A DNA stretch of 13,643 nt from Bacteroidales bacterium UBA5072 (GCA_002415855.1 DIAS01000012.1:1-13643); one strand, 5' to 3'; positions 1 through 9,387 are shown, numbered from the stretch's first letter. Notes: a model not told the origin generated them from the sequence alone. A program made the numbers and translations.

Positions 1-917
1 TCCAGGAATGCACCTGTTGCAGTGAATCGTTCATCCGGGCTTCTCATCCCCTGGTTGCAGATCTCATTCTGAATAAGATATCGCTCGATTACCAGGAAAC
101 ACTTATGGCAGCCTCTGGTTTCCAGGCAGAGGAAGCATACAAAGCTGTAATGGAGAAATACCCCGGAGAATACCTGGTTATGGTAGAGGGTTCCATTCCT
201 GTTAAGAATGAGGCTTATTGCTGCATTGGCGGCAGAAGTGCCCTGCAGATCCTGGAAGAGGCAGCCGGAAATGCCAAGGCCATTGTAGCCTGGGGCAATT
301 GTGCCTCTGCAGGATGCGTTCAGGCTGCCAGTCCCAATCCCACCGGGGCCAAACCGGTGCACAAGGTTATCAGTGGCAAACCGGTCATCAATGTTCAGGG
401 ATGTCCACCCATTGCAGATGTCATGGCAGGCGTGGTGGTTCACCTGCTGACCTTCGACCGGATACCGCAGCTTGATGAGCTGAACCGGCCCAAGGCTTTC
501 TATTCAAGGCGTGTACATGACACCTGTTACCGGAGGCCCAATTTTGATGCCGGTTTATTTGTTGAGTCATTCGATGATGAAGGTGCTAGAAGGGGATATT
601 GCCTGTACAAGGTGGGATGTAAGGGCCCTGTAACTTACAATTCCTGCGGGATCATCCGCTGGAATGATGGCATAAGCTACCCCATCCAGTCGGGTCACCC
701 GTGCATAGGTTGCGCGGAGGCCGGATTCTGGGATAACGGACCGTTTTACAGGCATCTGCCAAGTTTTGCAGGTTTCGGTATTGAGACCACAGCCGACAAG
801 ATCGGGATAGGACTTGGTATCGCCACCGCTGTGGGTATGGCCGGGCATGCCCTGGTTACCAATATCCGCAAGCACAGGGAGATTGCCAATGAACCTGAAG
901 AGAAATCGAAAAGTTAA
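1..917 (+). CDS. hyaA: [NiFe]-hydrogenase small subunit, 5' truncated by window edge
   Basis: Electron-transferring small subunit of a membrane-bound uptake hydrogenase. The reading frame is open from base 3, so the Tat signal and roughly the first 15 mature residues lie outside the window; the ATG at 105 is internal. The first visible codons give ECTCCSES, with cysteine codons at 9, 15 and 18. Further on is GNCASAGC. These match the E. coli Hyd-1 cysteines 17/19/20 and 115/120, including both supernumerary cysteines that make the proximal [4Fe-3S] cluster of oxygen-tolerant enzymes. GCPPI supplies the last proximal-cluster cysteine. VHDTC plus the following RGYC and VGC form the distal [4Fe-4S] site, and NSC plus HPCIGC the medial [3Fe-4S] site. 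A hydrophobic segment near the C-terminus (GIGLGIATAVGMAG) is the usual membrane anchor beside HyaC. The stop is 19 bases before hyaB. The family and oxygen-tolerant subtype are clear; the enzyme's physiological direction is inferred from the family. Confidence 0.97.
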   Translation, partial: QECTCCSESFIRASHPLVADLILNKISLDYQETLMAASGFQAEEAYKAVMEKYPGEYLVMVEGSIPVKNEAYCCIGGRSALQILEEAAGNAKAIVAWGNCASAGCVQAASPNPTGAKPVHKVISGKPVINVQGCPPIADVMAGVVVHLLTFDRIPQLDELNRPKAFYSRRVHDTCYRRPNFDAGLFVESFDDEGARRGYCLYKVGCKGPVTYNSCGIIRWNDGISYPIQSGHPCIGCAEAGFWDNGPFYRHLPSFAGFGIETTADKIGIGLGIATAVGMAGHALVTNIRKHREIANEPEEKSKS

Positions 918-936
918 ACCCTGAAAGCATACAATT

Positions 937-2658
<1,722 letters not shown>

Positions 2659-2661
2659 GCC

Positions 2662-3384
2662 ATGAAAAGCCGGTCCTTACCCTTGCGCGAAGTTTATGTA
2701 TGGGAATTGCCTGTCCGCATCTACCACTGGGTCAATATGCTATGCATTGTTATACTTTGTATTACCGGTTATGTCATCGGTAATCCCCCTGCATTTATGC
2801 GGGGTACAGAAGCCTCTTTCAATTACTGGTTTGGAACAGTGCGCTTTGTTCATTTTGTGACGGCCTTCGTGTTCTTTTTCAACTTTCTGTTCCGCCTTTA
2901 CTGGGGATTTACCGGCAATGAATTCGCACGCTGGTATAACTACATTCCGCTCAAACGCTGCCAGTGGAAAGAGATGCTGGATGTGATCAAGGTAGATGTG
3001 TTGCAGGTGACCCATAAAAAGATTGATTCAATTGGGCACAATTCACTGGCCAGCTTCATCTATTTCATTACATTCCTCATCTTTCTGATGCAATGCCTTA
3101 CCGGATTCGGCATGTATGCGGCCATGAGCAAGTCGTTCCTTCCTAAGCTCTTTGCCTGGGTAGTTCCCCTGCTAGGAGGGGATATCCAGACAAGACAAAT
3201 TCATCATATCCTGATGTGGGGATTTGTCATTTTTGCCCTCGTGCATGTGTACCTGGTTTTTTACCATGATTACATCGAACGTCGCGGTGTTACCTCTTCG
3301 ATGATCGGCGGCTGGAAATTCATCGAGGAAGATGTTGTGGAACGACATGATAATCGGGCGGAGGAATGCCCTAAAACAACATAA
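2662..3384 (+). CDS. hyaC: Ni/Fe-hydrogenase cytochrome b subunit
   Basis: Integral membrane dihaem cytochrome b that anchors HyaAB and passes electrons to quinone. The 240 residues carry four hydrophobic helices at about 23-41, 60-80, 127-150 and 180-201. Histidines sit where haem ligands are expected: H22 (RIYHW), H64 (RFVHF), H181/H182 (RQIHH) and H195 (LVHVY). The tail after helix 4 (YHDYIERRGV, then SSMIGGWKF) is typical of HyaC/CybH proteins. The start is 3 bases after the hyaB stop, which indicates translational coupling. Other b-type cytochromes share the fold, but the position directly after hyaB makes this assignment secure. Confidence 0.95.
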   Translation: MKSRSLPLREVYVWELPVRIYHWVNMLCIVILCITGYVIGNPPAFMRGTEASFNYWFGTVRFVHFVTAFVFFFNFLFRLYWGFTGNEFARWYNYIPLKRCQWKEMLDVIKVDVLQVTHKKIDSIGHNSLASFIYFITFLIFLMQCLTGFGMYAAMSKSFLPKLFAWVVPLLGGDIQTRQIHHILMWGFVIFALVHVYLVFYHDYIERRGVTSSMIGGWKFIEEDVVERHDNRAEECPKTT

Positions 3385-3410
3385 ATATTCTATCAATTAA
3401 TCTGACTTCT

Positions 3411-3878
3411 GTGCCGAATGCCATCCTGATCCTCGGAATTGGGAATGTACTGCTGAATGATGAAGGCGTTGGAATCCGGGTTATTTCCCAGCTTGAAAAG
3501 GAGGGCTTTTCAGGAGCCGACCTGATGGATGGCGGCACAGGTGGATTTCACCTCCTGGGCGTTATACAGTCGTATAAGGTTATCATAATTGTTGATGCTT
3601 CCCTGGATAATTATCCGCCGGGCCATGTACGCTTACTACGGCCGAAATATGCCGAGGATTTTCCAACGCAGTTAAGCGCCCATGAGATCGGACTGAAGGA
3701 TCTCCTGGATGCCGCGGCATTGACCGGTAACCTGCCTGAGATATACCTCATGGCTATCTCGGTAAAGAACTTCCAGGAACTGGGGATAGCGCTGTCACCG
3801 GAAGTGGAGGCGGCAATACCGGAGGCCGTAAGGGTTATAAAGGAACTTGCCGGAAACGGCATTAGTGGATGTCATTAA
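3411..3878 (+). CDS. hyaD: hydrogenase maturation protease
   Basis: Nickel-dependent checking endopeptidase (HyaD/HybD/HoxM family, about 155 residues) that removes the C-terminal tail of HyaB in the cytoplasm. The N-terminal ILILGIGNVLLNDEGVG is the family hallmark. By position against HybD (E16, D62, H93), the nickel-sensing ligands are E18, D62 and H91. DGGTGG at 40-45 is also conserved. The start is GTG at 3411: an in-frame stop at 3372 and the lack of a suitable ATG leave little alternative, and the GIGN motif begins at residue 9. It follows hyaC by 26 bases in the same operon. No hyp accessory genes for the Fe(CN)2CO cofactor appear in the window, so they must lie elsewhere. Confidence 0.95.
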   Translation: MPNAILILGIGNVLLNDEGVGIRVISQLEKEGFSGADLMDGGTGGFHLLGVIQSYKVIIIVDASLDNYPPGHVRLLRPKYAEDFPTQLSAHEIGLKDLLDAAALTGNLPEIYLMAISVKNFQELGIALSPEVEAAIPEAVRVIKELAGNGISGCH

Positions 3879-3883
3879 TCAAA

Positions 3884-4309
3884 TCAAAAGCTGATCTTCA
3901 GGGTAGCCACATAGCCCTGGTCAGAAATTCTGAAGGAAAGGTTGCTTCGGGTATTTTTTTTGTCAAAGATGTAATAATGCAGTACCAGTCCGGTAGCAAT
4001 ACCCAACAAATCAAACCCGATATCGATGAAATCGAAATGTTTTCCCGAATTTGCATCGAATACTTCTTTCCCGACACCGACCAAAACTCCCACACCAGTA
4101 CTGATCATGTATTTGTTCGTAAGCGTCATTTCAGGGTAGTAAAGTGTAAGAAGGCGGCAAGAGGTAAAAGAAATGGCTGTTGAAATGGTGTAATGCAGAA
4201 AGAGCTCCTGGTATGAGTTATCGCCCAGGTGTGCACCATAGATTTTGGTATTGCACGCGAGTATGAAAAAAACAATCAGGATTATCCGAAAACCGGGAAA
4301 GTACTTCAT
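3884..4309 (-). CDS. small envelope protein, YfiM/DUF2279-like (tentative)
   Basis: A 141-residue protein, probably exported. It begins with a hydrophobic signal-like segment (FRIILIVFFILAC, residues 7-19). C19 could be a lipobox cysteine (ILAC), although its -2 residue is unusual; cleavage after IYGA is the alternative. Two further weakly hydrophobic stretches follow. The section with KE at 81-82, D85, G89, D93, D96, D100 and the following GIATG resembles the pattern of YfiM-like periplasmic lipoproteins of unknown function. That match is from memory of the pattern, so the family is tentative. The gene is convergent with hyaD, 5 bases apart, so any terminator must overlap coding sequence. 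The opposite-strand ORF here lacks any family-like pattern. Confidence 0.6.
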   Translation of the reverse strand: MKYFPGFRIILIVFFILACNTKIYGAHLGDNSYQELFLHYTISTAISFTSCRLLTLYYPEMTLTNKYMISTGVGVLVGVGKEVFDANSGKHFDFIDIGFDLLGIATGLVLHYYIFDKKNTRSNLSFRISDQGYVATLKISF

Positions 4310-4738
4310 GGATCATCAAATTAACACACTGTAAGTTAGTGAAAGTTATCCTTACTACCCCAAGAATTTGATATATTATTTGGCTATGACAGCTTTTCTG
4401 GCTTCATCCCATTGCCGAAAGATTATCTTGATAGCTCCATACCGGCTAAGGAATTATAAGAAGGCAAAACCAACTTTTCACAGCATGTTCATTTATTTCT
4501 ATACTCGCTCATAATCTCCCATAACCAAATCGATGTAGTTGGCCATCGTAACATTAAACCGATTGAAAGATAAATTGATTAGCAAACCTGATTACAATAA
4601 AACTCCTGACCATATTGCATCAGGGAAAGGATTTCAACTTGCAGAAAAGGAGAATAAAGCTTTGGCACATCCGTTTAATTAACGCACTGTATGATTATGA
4701 TGCGACTTAAAACAGAGATCAATCCTTTACCAATGAAT
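4310..4738. other. 429-base stretch without an intact gene
   Basis: This AT-rich gap lies upstream of the 3884-4309 gene and downstream of the FemAB-like gene, both on the minus strand. No complete gene, RNA gene, clear -7 box or strong terminator hairpin was found. It does contain short protein-like open fragments on the minus strand (separate entry). It must hold the promoter of the 3884-4309 gene, whose ATG has no Shine-Dalgarno sequence, but none could be pinned down. Confidence 0.6.
4376..4674 (-). pseudogene. possible decayed gene remnants
   Basis: Three stop-bounded minus-strand fragments follow each other in different frames: 31 residues at 4674-4579 (starting TDVPKLYSPF), 30 residues at 4591-4499 (ending FNVTMANYIDLVMGDYERV) and 25 residues at 4453-4376 (ending FRQWDEARKAVIAK). 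Each reads like ordinary protein, and the first two overlap as they would after a frameshift. The second fragment loosely resembles the last helix of GT4-type glycosyltransferases (aromatic-x-V followed by xxYxxL). A glycosyltransferase remnant next to a FemAB-like gene would make sense in a surface-polysaccharide setting. This is weak: short fragments like these can arise by chance. Confidence 0.2.
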
Positions 4739-5803
4739 CTATAAAGTTTCATTAAAATTAATAATTTCAGCTCTGTTTAAAGCATTATCATAGAACTTTC
4801 GTAAGGCCTTGCTATAAATATTTTCATATACGCCAGGAAGGGTTACTACCCGGCCACCAAATCCTAATTTAAAAGATGTTACCGAAAATTTAAGTGTTGC
4901 TGGAACAGGTTTTTTATTCAATACAGCAAAAGAAGCATCCTGTTCAATACCTTCGAGATTAAAATAACGATAACCATGTCTCTTGCACCATATAATAGAA
5001 TACCACATTAATGCCTCATTCGGTTTCAGTTTTGCATGTTGACCAGACCAAGCAATCATTTTGTTTACAGCTGTGTCTCCGAACAGAAGGATCACTTGAG
5101 CTGATATTACAATTCCTTCGTATTCAGACAGGAAAAGCTTAATATGACCACATGGATTTAGAGTCTCCCACATTGAATTAAAGAACTGTTTTGGATAAAT
5201 TTGAAATTGCTGCCTTTGTGAAGTGGATATCAGTAAATTATAAAATGTATCCAAATCTTGTACAGAACCTTCTCTAACATTGATGCCTTTGGTGGTACTG
5301 AGATGTATGTTATATCTTGTCCGGGCTTTCATCTGGGCTAAGAGAGAATCCTGATCCAGATTCAGATCTAATAAAATGGTGGCAATCGGTTCCATTTTTA
5401 TATTACTGGGCCGGAAACCCAGTTCTGATAAAAGATTCAACCAGGTCGCACTGTTGGGAGGCTGTAATGCGATAAAGCAAACTTGATTCTGACGGGCTAT
5501 CCTTGATAATTCACAAAAGAGGTCTTTTATCAGTCTTGGTTCATCCAATCCAAATACCGGGCCTTTTATTATATATCCTATGACAACAAAAGATGCGGTC
5601 TTTTTAATAAGCATTTGGACACCTGCAATAATCTTTCTGTCTTTTAAAACCGTAACCCGAATTACCTGCCATCCAATCGCCTCATTTACTATAGCCCATA
5701 AGCTTGATTGTGTGTAATGGTCACCTGGAATATGAAACAGAAAATCATCCCAATTTTGATCCGGTGATCTGGTAGAATTATTGAGTTTGTATGAATGATC
5801 CAA
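4739..5803 (-). CDS. FemAB/FemX-like peptidyl- or acyl-transferase (double GNAT fold)
   Basis: A 354-residue soluble protein of the FemAB/Acetyltransf_6 type. Known members use aminoacyl-tRNA or acyl-CoA to modify peptidoglycan precursors or surface polymers. Two GNAT-like halves are visible, about 15-140 and 143-330. The second begins with the typical ATILLDL, then QMKARTRYNIHLS (157-169) and KGINVREGS, and ends with NLEGIEQD (282-289) and FKLGFGGRVVTLPG (311-324). The start is TTG at 5803: an in-frame TAA two codons upstream excludes anything longer, AAGGAAG lies 7 bases before it, and the next in-frame Met is far inside. It is the last of three minus-strand genes, 72 bases after the 120-residue gene. 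The substrate cannot be told from sequence. A role in cell-wall or exopolysaccharide modification is most likely, and co-transcription with the STAND gene is possible but unproven. Confidence 0.8.
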   Translation of the reverse strand: MDHSYKLNNSTRSPDQNWDDFLFHIPGDHYTQSSLWAIVNEAIGWQVIRVTVLKDRKIIAGVQMLIKKTASFVVIGYIIKGPVFGLDEPRLIKDLFCELSRIARQNQVCFIALQPPNSATWLNLLSELGFRPSNIKMEPIATILLDLNLDQDSLLAQMKARTRYNIHLSTTKGINVREGSVQDLDTFYNLLISTSQRQQFQIYPKQFFNSMWETLNPCGHIKLFLSEYEGIVISAQVILLFGDTAVNKMIAWSGQHAKLKPNEALMWYSIIWCKRHGYRYFNLEGIEQDASFAVLNKKPVPATLKFSVTSFKLGFGGRVVTLPGVYENIYSKALRKFYDNALNRAEIINFNETL

Positions 5804-5810
5804 ATCTTAT

Positions 5811-5817
5811 CTTCCTT
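5811..5817 (-). promoter_or_regulatory. Shine-Dalgarno site fixing a TTG start
   Basis: AAGGAAG on the minus strand lies 7 bases before the TTG at 5803. It supports this rare start codon for the FemAB-like gene. Confidence 0.6.
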
Positions 5818-5875
5818 GGTTATGTCCTTAATAAAAGAAGTTCGAACCTCCATTCTTTTGGTAGAGATGTGCCAG

Positions 5876-6238
5876 TTACCTCCAGAGTTGCCACCATCTC
5901 TTCTTTGGTGCCGGCGTTTTTATGCCATTATTTGACACTTTTTGGTTTGCACTTTCCTTAGCAATTAACAATGCACCTAAAAGCATCTCAAAAACGTCTT
6001 TTTGTTTTTCATCTGATAAGCACCCCATATCCTTGCCAAAGGAGTCCTGACACACATCGTTTATAATTTTTTGAACTTCTTTGGATAACTGATTGAAAAC
6101 TTCCATAGCACCTGATCTTCCGTCAACCACCATTTGAAAAGCTTCCGGTAGAGTTACTCTAGTATGTGCCGTTTCATAATTTGATCGAGAAGATGGCACA
6201 TATGAATAACTATAATCTCTATACATAGTTATCGGCAT
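5876..6238 (-). CDS. uncharacterised 120-residue protein downstream of STAND gene
   Basis: Not recognised. The 120 residues fall into three parts: a tyrosine-rich N-terminus (YRDYSYSYV, 6-14), a central part likely to be helical (about 29-98, with C63 and C73), and a short linker ending in the basic-aromatic tail KKRWWQLWR (112-120). There is no signal peptide or clear membrane helix. The tail could touch membrane, nucleic acid or a partner protein. A canonical Shine-Dalgarno sequence precedes the ATG at 6238 by 7 bases, which is strong evidence that it is translated. It follows the STAND NTPase gene by 73 bases on the same strand and precedes the FemAB-like gene by 72, so all three may share a transcript. 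A role as partner or effector of the STAND protein is only a hypothesis based on position. Confidence 0.75.
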   Translation of the reverse strand: MPITMYRDYSYSYVPSSRSNYETAHTRVTLPEAFQMVVDGRSGAMEVFNQLSKEVQKIINDVCQDSFGKDMGCLSDEKQKDVFEMLLGALLIAKESANQKVSNNGIKTPAPKKRWWQLWR

Positions 6239-6245
6239 AACATGT

Positions 6246-6252
6246 CCTCCTT
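6246..6252 (-). promoter_or_regulatory. canonical Shine-Dalgarno AAGGAGG
   Basis: AAGGAGG on the minus strand lies 7 bases before the ATG at 6238. A nearer ATG (GACATGTTATG) is skipped because it reads only four codons before a stop. Full-strength sites like this are uncommon in Bacteroidota, so it is notable here. Confidence 0.75.
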
Positions 6253-6311
6253 GTTTAAAAAAAGATCACTGATCTGAATAGAATTCTTATATTAAAGTTA
6301 CAAAATTTAAA

Positions 6312-9300
6312 TTATGCGTTAAATAATCTTGCTTTTTCTATCATTTCTTGTATTCTTGACTTATTATAGCCGGTAGCTGCAATTTCTGGCAATATGTTTT
6401 CAAGAACATGAATACTCTGAAACACCTCATTCCTTAGCCACTCGGATGACTCTTCCTGTAAGAACGCCCGATCCATCTCATTTAGCAGCTCATTAATCAG
6501 AATGATTCCTTCCTCTTTATCATCCGGGAATAAGTAGTTTGCCGTTGTGCTTCCAATTCTAATGAATTCAATTCGGATTTCTTCTTCCTTGCTCCATTCG
6601 CTAATAAGTTGTTTTATAATTGTAAAACCCTTACGGCGATCTTCTTCCGAGCTATTTCGATCCCCAAGTCCATATCTGGCAAGTCCTCGGACGCAATACG
6701 CATGTGCAAGCGCTCCTAAAAAATGGAATCCAGCATCTGTTATTAGTCTAGTGTAAATGAGGGTTGACTCATCACAGTCATGTAAAGCATCCTGCCATCG
6801 TTTCAAGGCGATGTATACCTCGGCACGATTAACAAGCGATAATGCGAGCAAATGTGCAGCGTCTGTGCGGCCTTCATCGGATAGTTTTTTAAATTCAAAG
6901 ACTGCTTCAGTAGCATATTTAACTGCCCTTTCATACTGTCCTGACTTCATAAAGGAAATGCCTAACATTGTTTTTGCATGCGCCGAATTCTTTTTTACTT
7001 CCTGATCATAGTTACTATGATGCTGCTTACTTATAGCAATGGATTTCTCGAAGTCTGCGATCGCCTGATTCAAATTACCCATGTCAAGAAATAAAATACC
7101 ACGGTTTGTTAATGCTGGCGGAAATAAAAGCTCACCCAGCTTTGGATTTTCCTGAGCAAGCTGTGTCCATATATCGCAAGCCGAATCCAGATCAAGTTTG
7201 GCAAGACTTAAAGCCCCGGTTGCTCTTAATGCATTTGCTCTATTTACGAGAGTTTTCGCGTAAACAATTCCTTTATCAATAATATTACAATCACTTTCTA
7301 CTGTGTATTCAATGGCTCTGTTAAAGTTCTCAATCGCTTCAGCTGAACTACCAATTTCCCTGCAAAGGTTTCCCTTTATTGCCAATGCATTTACAAGGTT
7401 CGTAGGACTCTGCAATAGTCCAGAAATCCTTAATTCTTTTAAAATAGCAATTGCCTTATCAACTTTTTCCATAGCCAATTGTGATCTGGCCAATTGCTGA
7501 TACATTTGCGCAAGTCCTAATAAGAAAATACTCTGTAACTCATTTTCCTGAGTATTTATAAATTGGTCCAGCAAATCAATGGCAGTAAGTTGATGGCCCC
7601 AAGCACCAAGCCAAGTGAATAATGTATAACCTTCGATCATCGGACTGAAAAGGAGTTTCTCAACCAGATCCAAATCTCCAGCCATCCCAGAGTGTTTTAT
7701 TGCTAAGACTCTTGATTTCACTTCCTCCAATAAATTCACGTTTTCGGGTATCAGCTGGTTACTGTACCACTGAGAAAGTAGCTTATGAATGCTTTTTGAC
7801 TCATTCTCAGTGAGTAAAGAACTAAAATAATTCTTCAAAATAGGGTGCAGACTAACAGAATGCTCAACGCCATTCCACCAGATAAGATTCCAATCAGCGA
7901 GCATAACCGCTTTTTCCAATAAATTCTCGAGAGTATTATCTGAAAAACGCGAAATTCCTTTTATGCCCTCGGAGATAATCTCCAGAGAAGGGTTTTCTAT
8001 ACATTGGGATACTACTTTCAGAAAAAGTTCAGCGCCTTCTCGACCGGGAAGGCTTTCTCTAATCTCATCAAGAAGTACATGCAGTTCATGATTTGGGTTC
8101 AATACCTTGACAGAATGTAAGTAACCTCCAAATTTTTTCTTTAATAATGTTCCCAGCACTGTCAATGCCAATGGATGATTCGCATATAATTCAGCTACTT
8201 CTTTAAGTTTATCAGGAGTTCCTTTTACACCAAGTTTTTTAAGTAAATCGACAGATGCAACAGGATCGATACCTTCTAAATTCATTATCTCGCCATCTTC
8301 TTTAATTACTGGAATATGTTTGCGTTCAGCCTGATCAAGTACTGCCGGTAAGGCCCGTGTTGTAATGATTAGGTGAGTGCCATTATCGAGGCTACTAATT
8401 TGAAAAAGAAACTCATCTAAACCTTCAAAATAACTTGATCTTTCATGCACTGTATCCACAAATTGAGGATCAATGGTACCGGAATTCCAGCCCGTTAACC
8501 ATCGCTCGATACCGTCAATTACTATAAGAACTTGCCTTTGTTGAATAAAACCAATCAATTTGGTTATTCGCGAATTTAAGTCTGGCAGATTGAATTTGTC
8601 AAAATCATCCTTTAGAAAGTGCTTTAGAACTTCATCAAGAAACATTTCAAAAGTGAAGCCCCCTCTGTAGGCGGTACAACAAAATCCTGAACTAAATGAA
8701 AAATCTTTAATATCACGCAATACTTTATGAACCAGAGTTGTTTTACCCTGTCCACCCATACCCATAACAACAATAATTGAAGGTGTACGATCAGTTATAG
8801 CTTCCTCCAGTTGCTGCATTTCCCTTGTCCTGCCTGCGAAGTACATCGGTTTGCGAGGCAAATGACGATAGAATATTGGAGTTGCATCCGGGGGCCCTTT
8901 GATTTTGCTGCATGCATGAGCTACTTTAACCTTTAAGTCGTAAATATCTGAAAAGAGCTCCCATTTGTGCTGTGAGGACATTAATCTAATTCTATATGAT
9001 TCCTGCATCTCTTTTTCTTCATCACTTTCATGAACAATGATATCAGGGATATATGATTTATCTGCAATAAAAATAAAGACTGGCTTATTTTCTGCAATTG
9101 CATAATCATACTCCAATTGAGCATATGATCGCTTGTCATTTTCTTCATACAGGGGTGCGGTGCCATATGCAAAACCCACCAGACAGAATACGGCATCGCA
9201 TTGTGAAATCTCATATTGGAGAAATTCCTTAAGATTTCTATAATCAGGGCCAAAATTAGTTTGTGAGACAGGAAAGATCTTAGCTGTCAGAAGTTCCTCC

Positions 9301-9374
9301 TTAACAGCATTTCTGTAACTGCCAAGATCTTGCGTTGTCGAGCTTATGAATACCCTTTGGACCGGGTTGCCCAT
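6312..9374 (-). CDS. DUF4062 - STAND (NB-ARC-like) NTPase - TPR protein, candidate immune sensor
   Basis: A 1020-residue multidomain protein. Residues 6-105 form a DUF4062 domain: VFISST (8-13), D16, CDAVF with D60, GFAYG (67-71), then S83...E88 in SYAQLEYDYA and KPVFIFI. This is a Rossmann-like layout of the TIR/SLOG kind. A linker with YFAGR (178-182) leads into an NB-ARC-like STAND NTPase: Walker A GMGGQGKTT (205-213, K211), Walker B VLIVIDGIE (282-290, D287), sensor TTR (338-340), and a GLPL-like HPLAL (400-404). A winged-helix-like part ends with an MHD-like LHPILKNYF (509-517). About 590-925 is TPR repeat, for example NRGILFLDMGNLNQAIADFEKSI (split at 758-780). STAND proteins with such architecture act in bacteria as ligand-triggered sensors, several of them antiphage. 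There is no membrane segment. GGAAG lies 8 bases before the ATG. The architecture is well supported; the defence role is inferred. Confidence 0.9.
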   Translation of the reverse strand: MGNPVQRVFISSTTQDLGSYRNAVKEELLTAKIFPVSQTNFGPDYRNLKEFLQYEISQCDAVFCLVGFAYGTAPLYEENDKRSYAQLEYDYAIAENKPVFIFIADKSYIPDIIVHESDEEKEMQESYRIRLMSSQHKWELFSDIYDLKVKVAHACSKIKGPPDATPIFYRHLPRKPMYFAGRTREMQQLEEAITDRTPSIIVVMGMGGQGKTTLVHKVLRDIKDFSFSSGFCCTAYRGGFTFEMFLDEVLKHFLKDDFDKFNLPDLNSRITKLIGFIQQRQVLIVIDGIERWLTGWNSGTIDPQFVDTVHERSSYFEGLDEFLFQISSLDNGTHLIITTRALPAVLDQAERKHIPVIKEDGEIMNLEGIDPVASVDLLKKLGVKGTPDKLKEVAELYANHPLALTVLGTLLKKKFGGYLHSVKVLNPNHELHVLLDEIRESLPGREGAELFLKVVSQCIENPSLEIISEGIKGISRFSDNTLENLLEKAVMLADWNLIWWNGVEHSVSLHPILKNYFSSLLTENESKSIHKLLSQWYSNQLIPENVNLLEEVKSRVLAIKHSGMAGDLDLVEKLLFSPMIEGYTLFTWLGAWGHQLTAIDLLDQFINTQENELQSIFLLGLAQMYQQLARSQLAMEKVDKAIAILKELRISGLLQSPTNLVNALAIKGNLCREIGSSAEAIENFNRAIEYTVESDCNIIDKGIVYAKTLVNRANALRATGALSLAKLDLDSACDIWTQLAQENPKLGELLFPPALTNRGILFLDMGNLNQAIADFEKSIAISKQHHSNYDQEVKKNSAHAKTMLGISFMKSGQYERAVKYATEAVFEFKKLSDEGRTDAAHLLALSLVNRAEVYIALKRWQDALHDCDESTLIYTRLITDAGFHFLGALAHAYCVRGLARYGLGDRNSSEEDRRKGFTIIKQLISEWSKEEEIRIEFIRIGSTTANYLFPDDKEEGIILINELLNEMDRAFLQEESSEWLRNEVFQSIHVLENILPEIAATGYNKSRIQEMIEKARLFNA

Positions 9375-9382
9375 TTTATTAT

Positions 9383-9387
9383 CTTCC
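9383..9387 (-). promoter_or_regulatory. Shine-Dalgarno GGAAG of STAND gene
   Basis: GGAAG on the minus strand lies 8 bases before the ATG at 9374. The AT-rich region upstream (to 9561) should hold the promoter, but no TAnnTTTG box was found in it. Confidence 0.5.

Noticed and set aside
3871..3890. Bidirectional terminator between hyaD and the convergent gene
   Set aside because: Only 5 bases separate the stops, and no stable hairpin with a T-run was found across them.
3869..4183. Plus-strand ORF of 104 residues overlapping the end of hyaD
   Set aside because: It lies opposite the 3884-4309 minus-strand gene, which has a signal-like N-terminus and a family-like acidic/glycine pattern. The plus frame has neither.
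5838..5854. GTTCGAAC palindrome followed by a 9-base match (ACCTCCATT) to the tRNA-like 3' end, considered as an att copy
   Set aside because: The match is too short and in inverted orientation relative to the tRNA-like gene. It also lies inside the block rather than at its edge, and T-loop-like GTTCGAAC is common.
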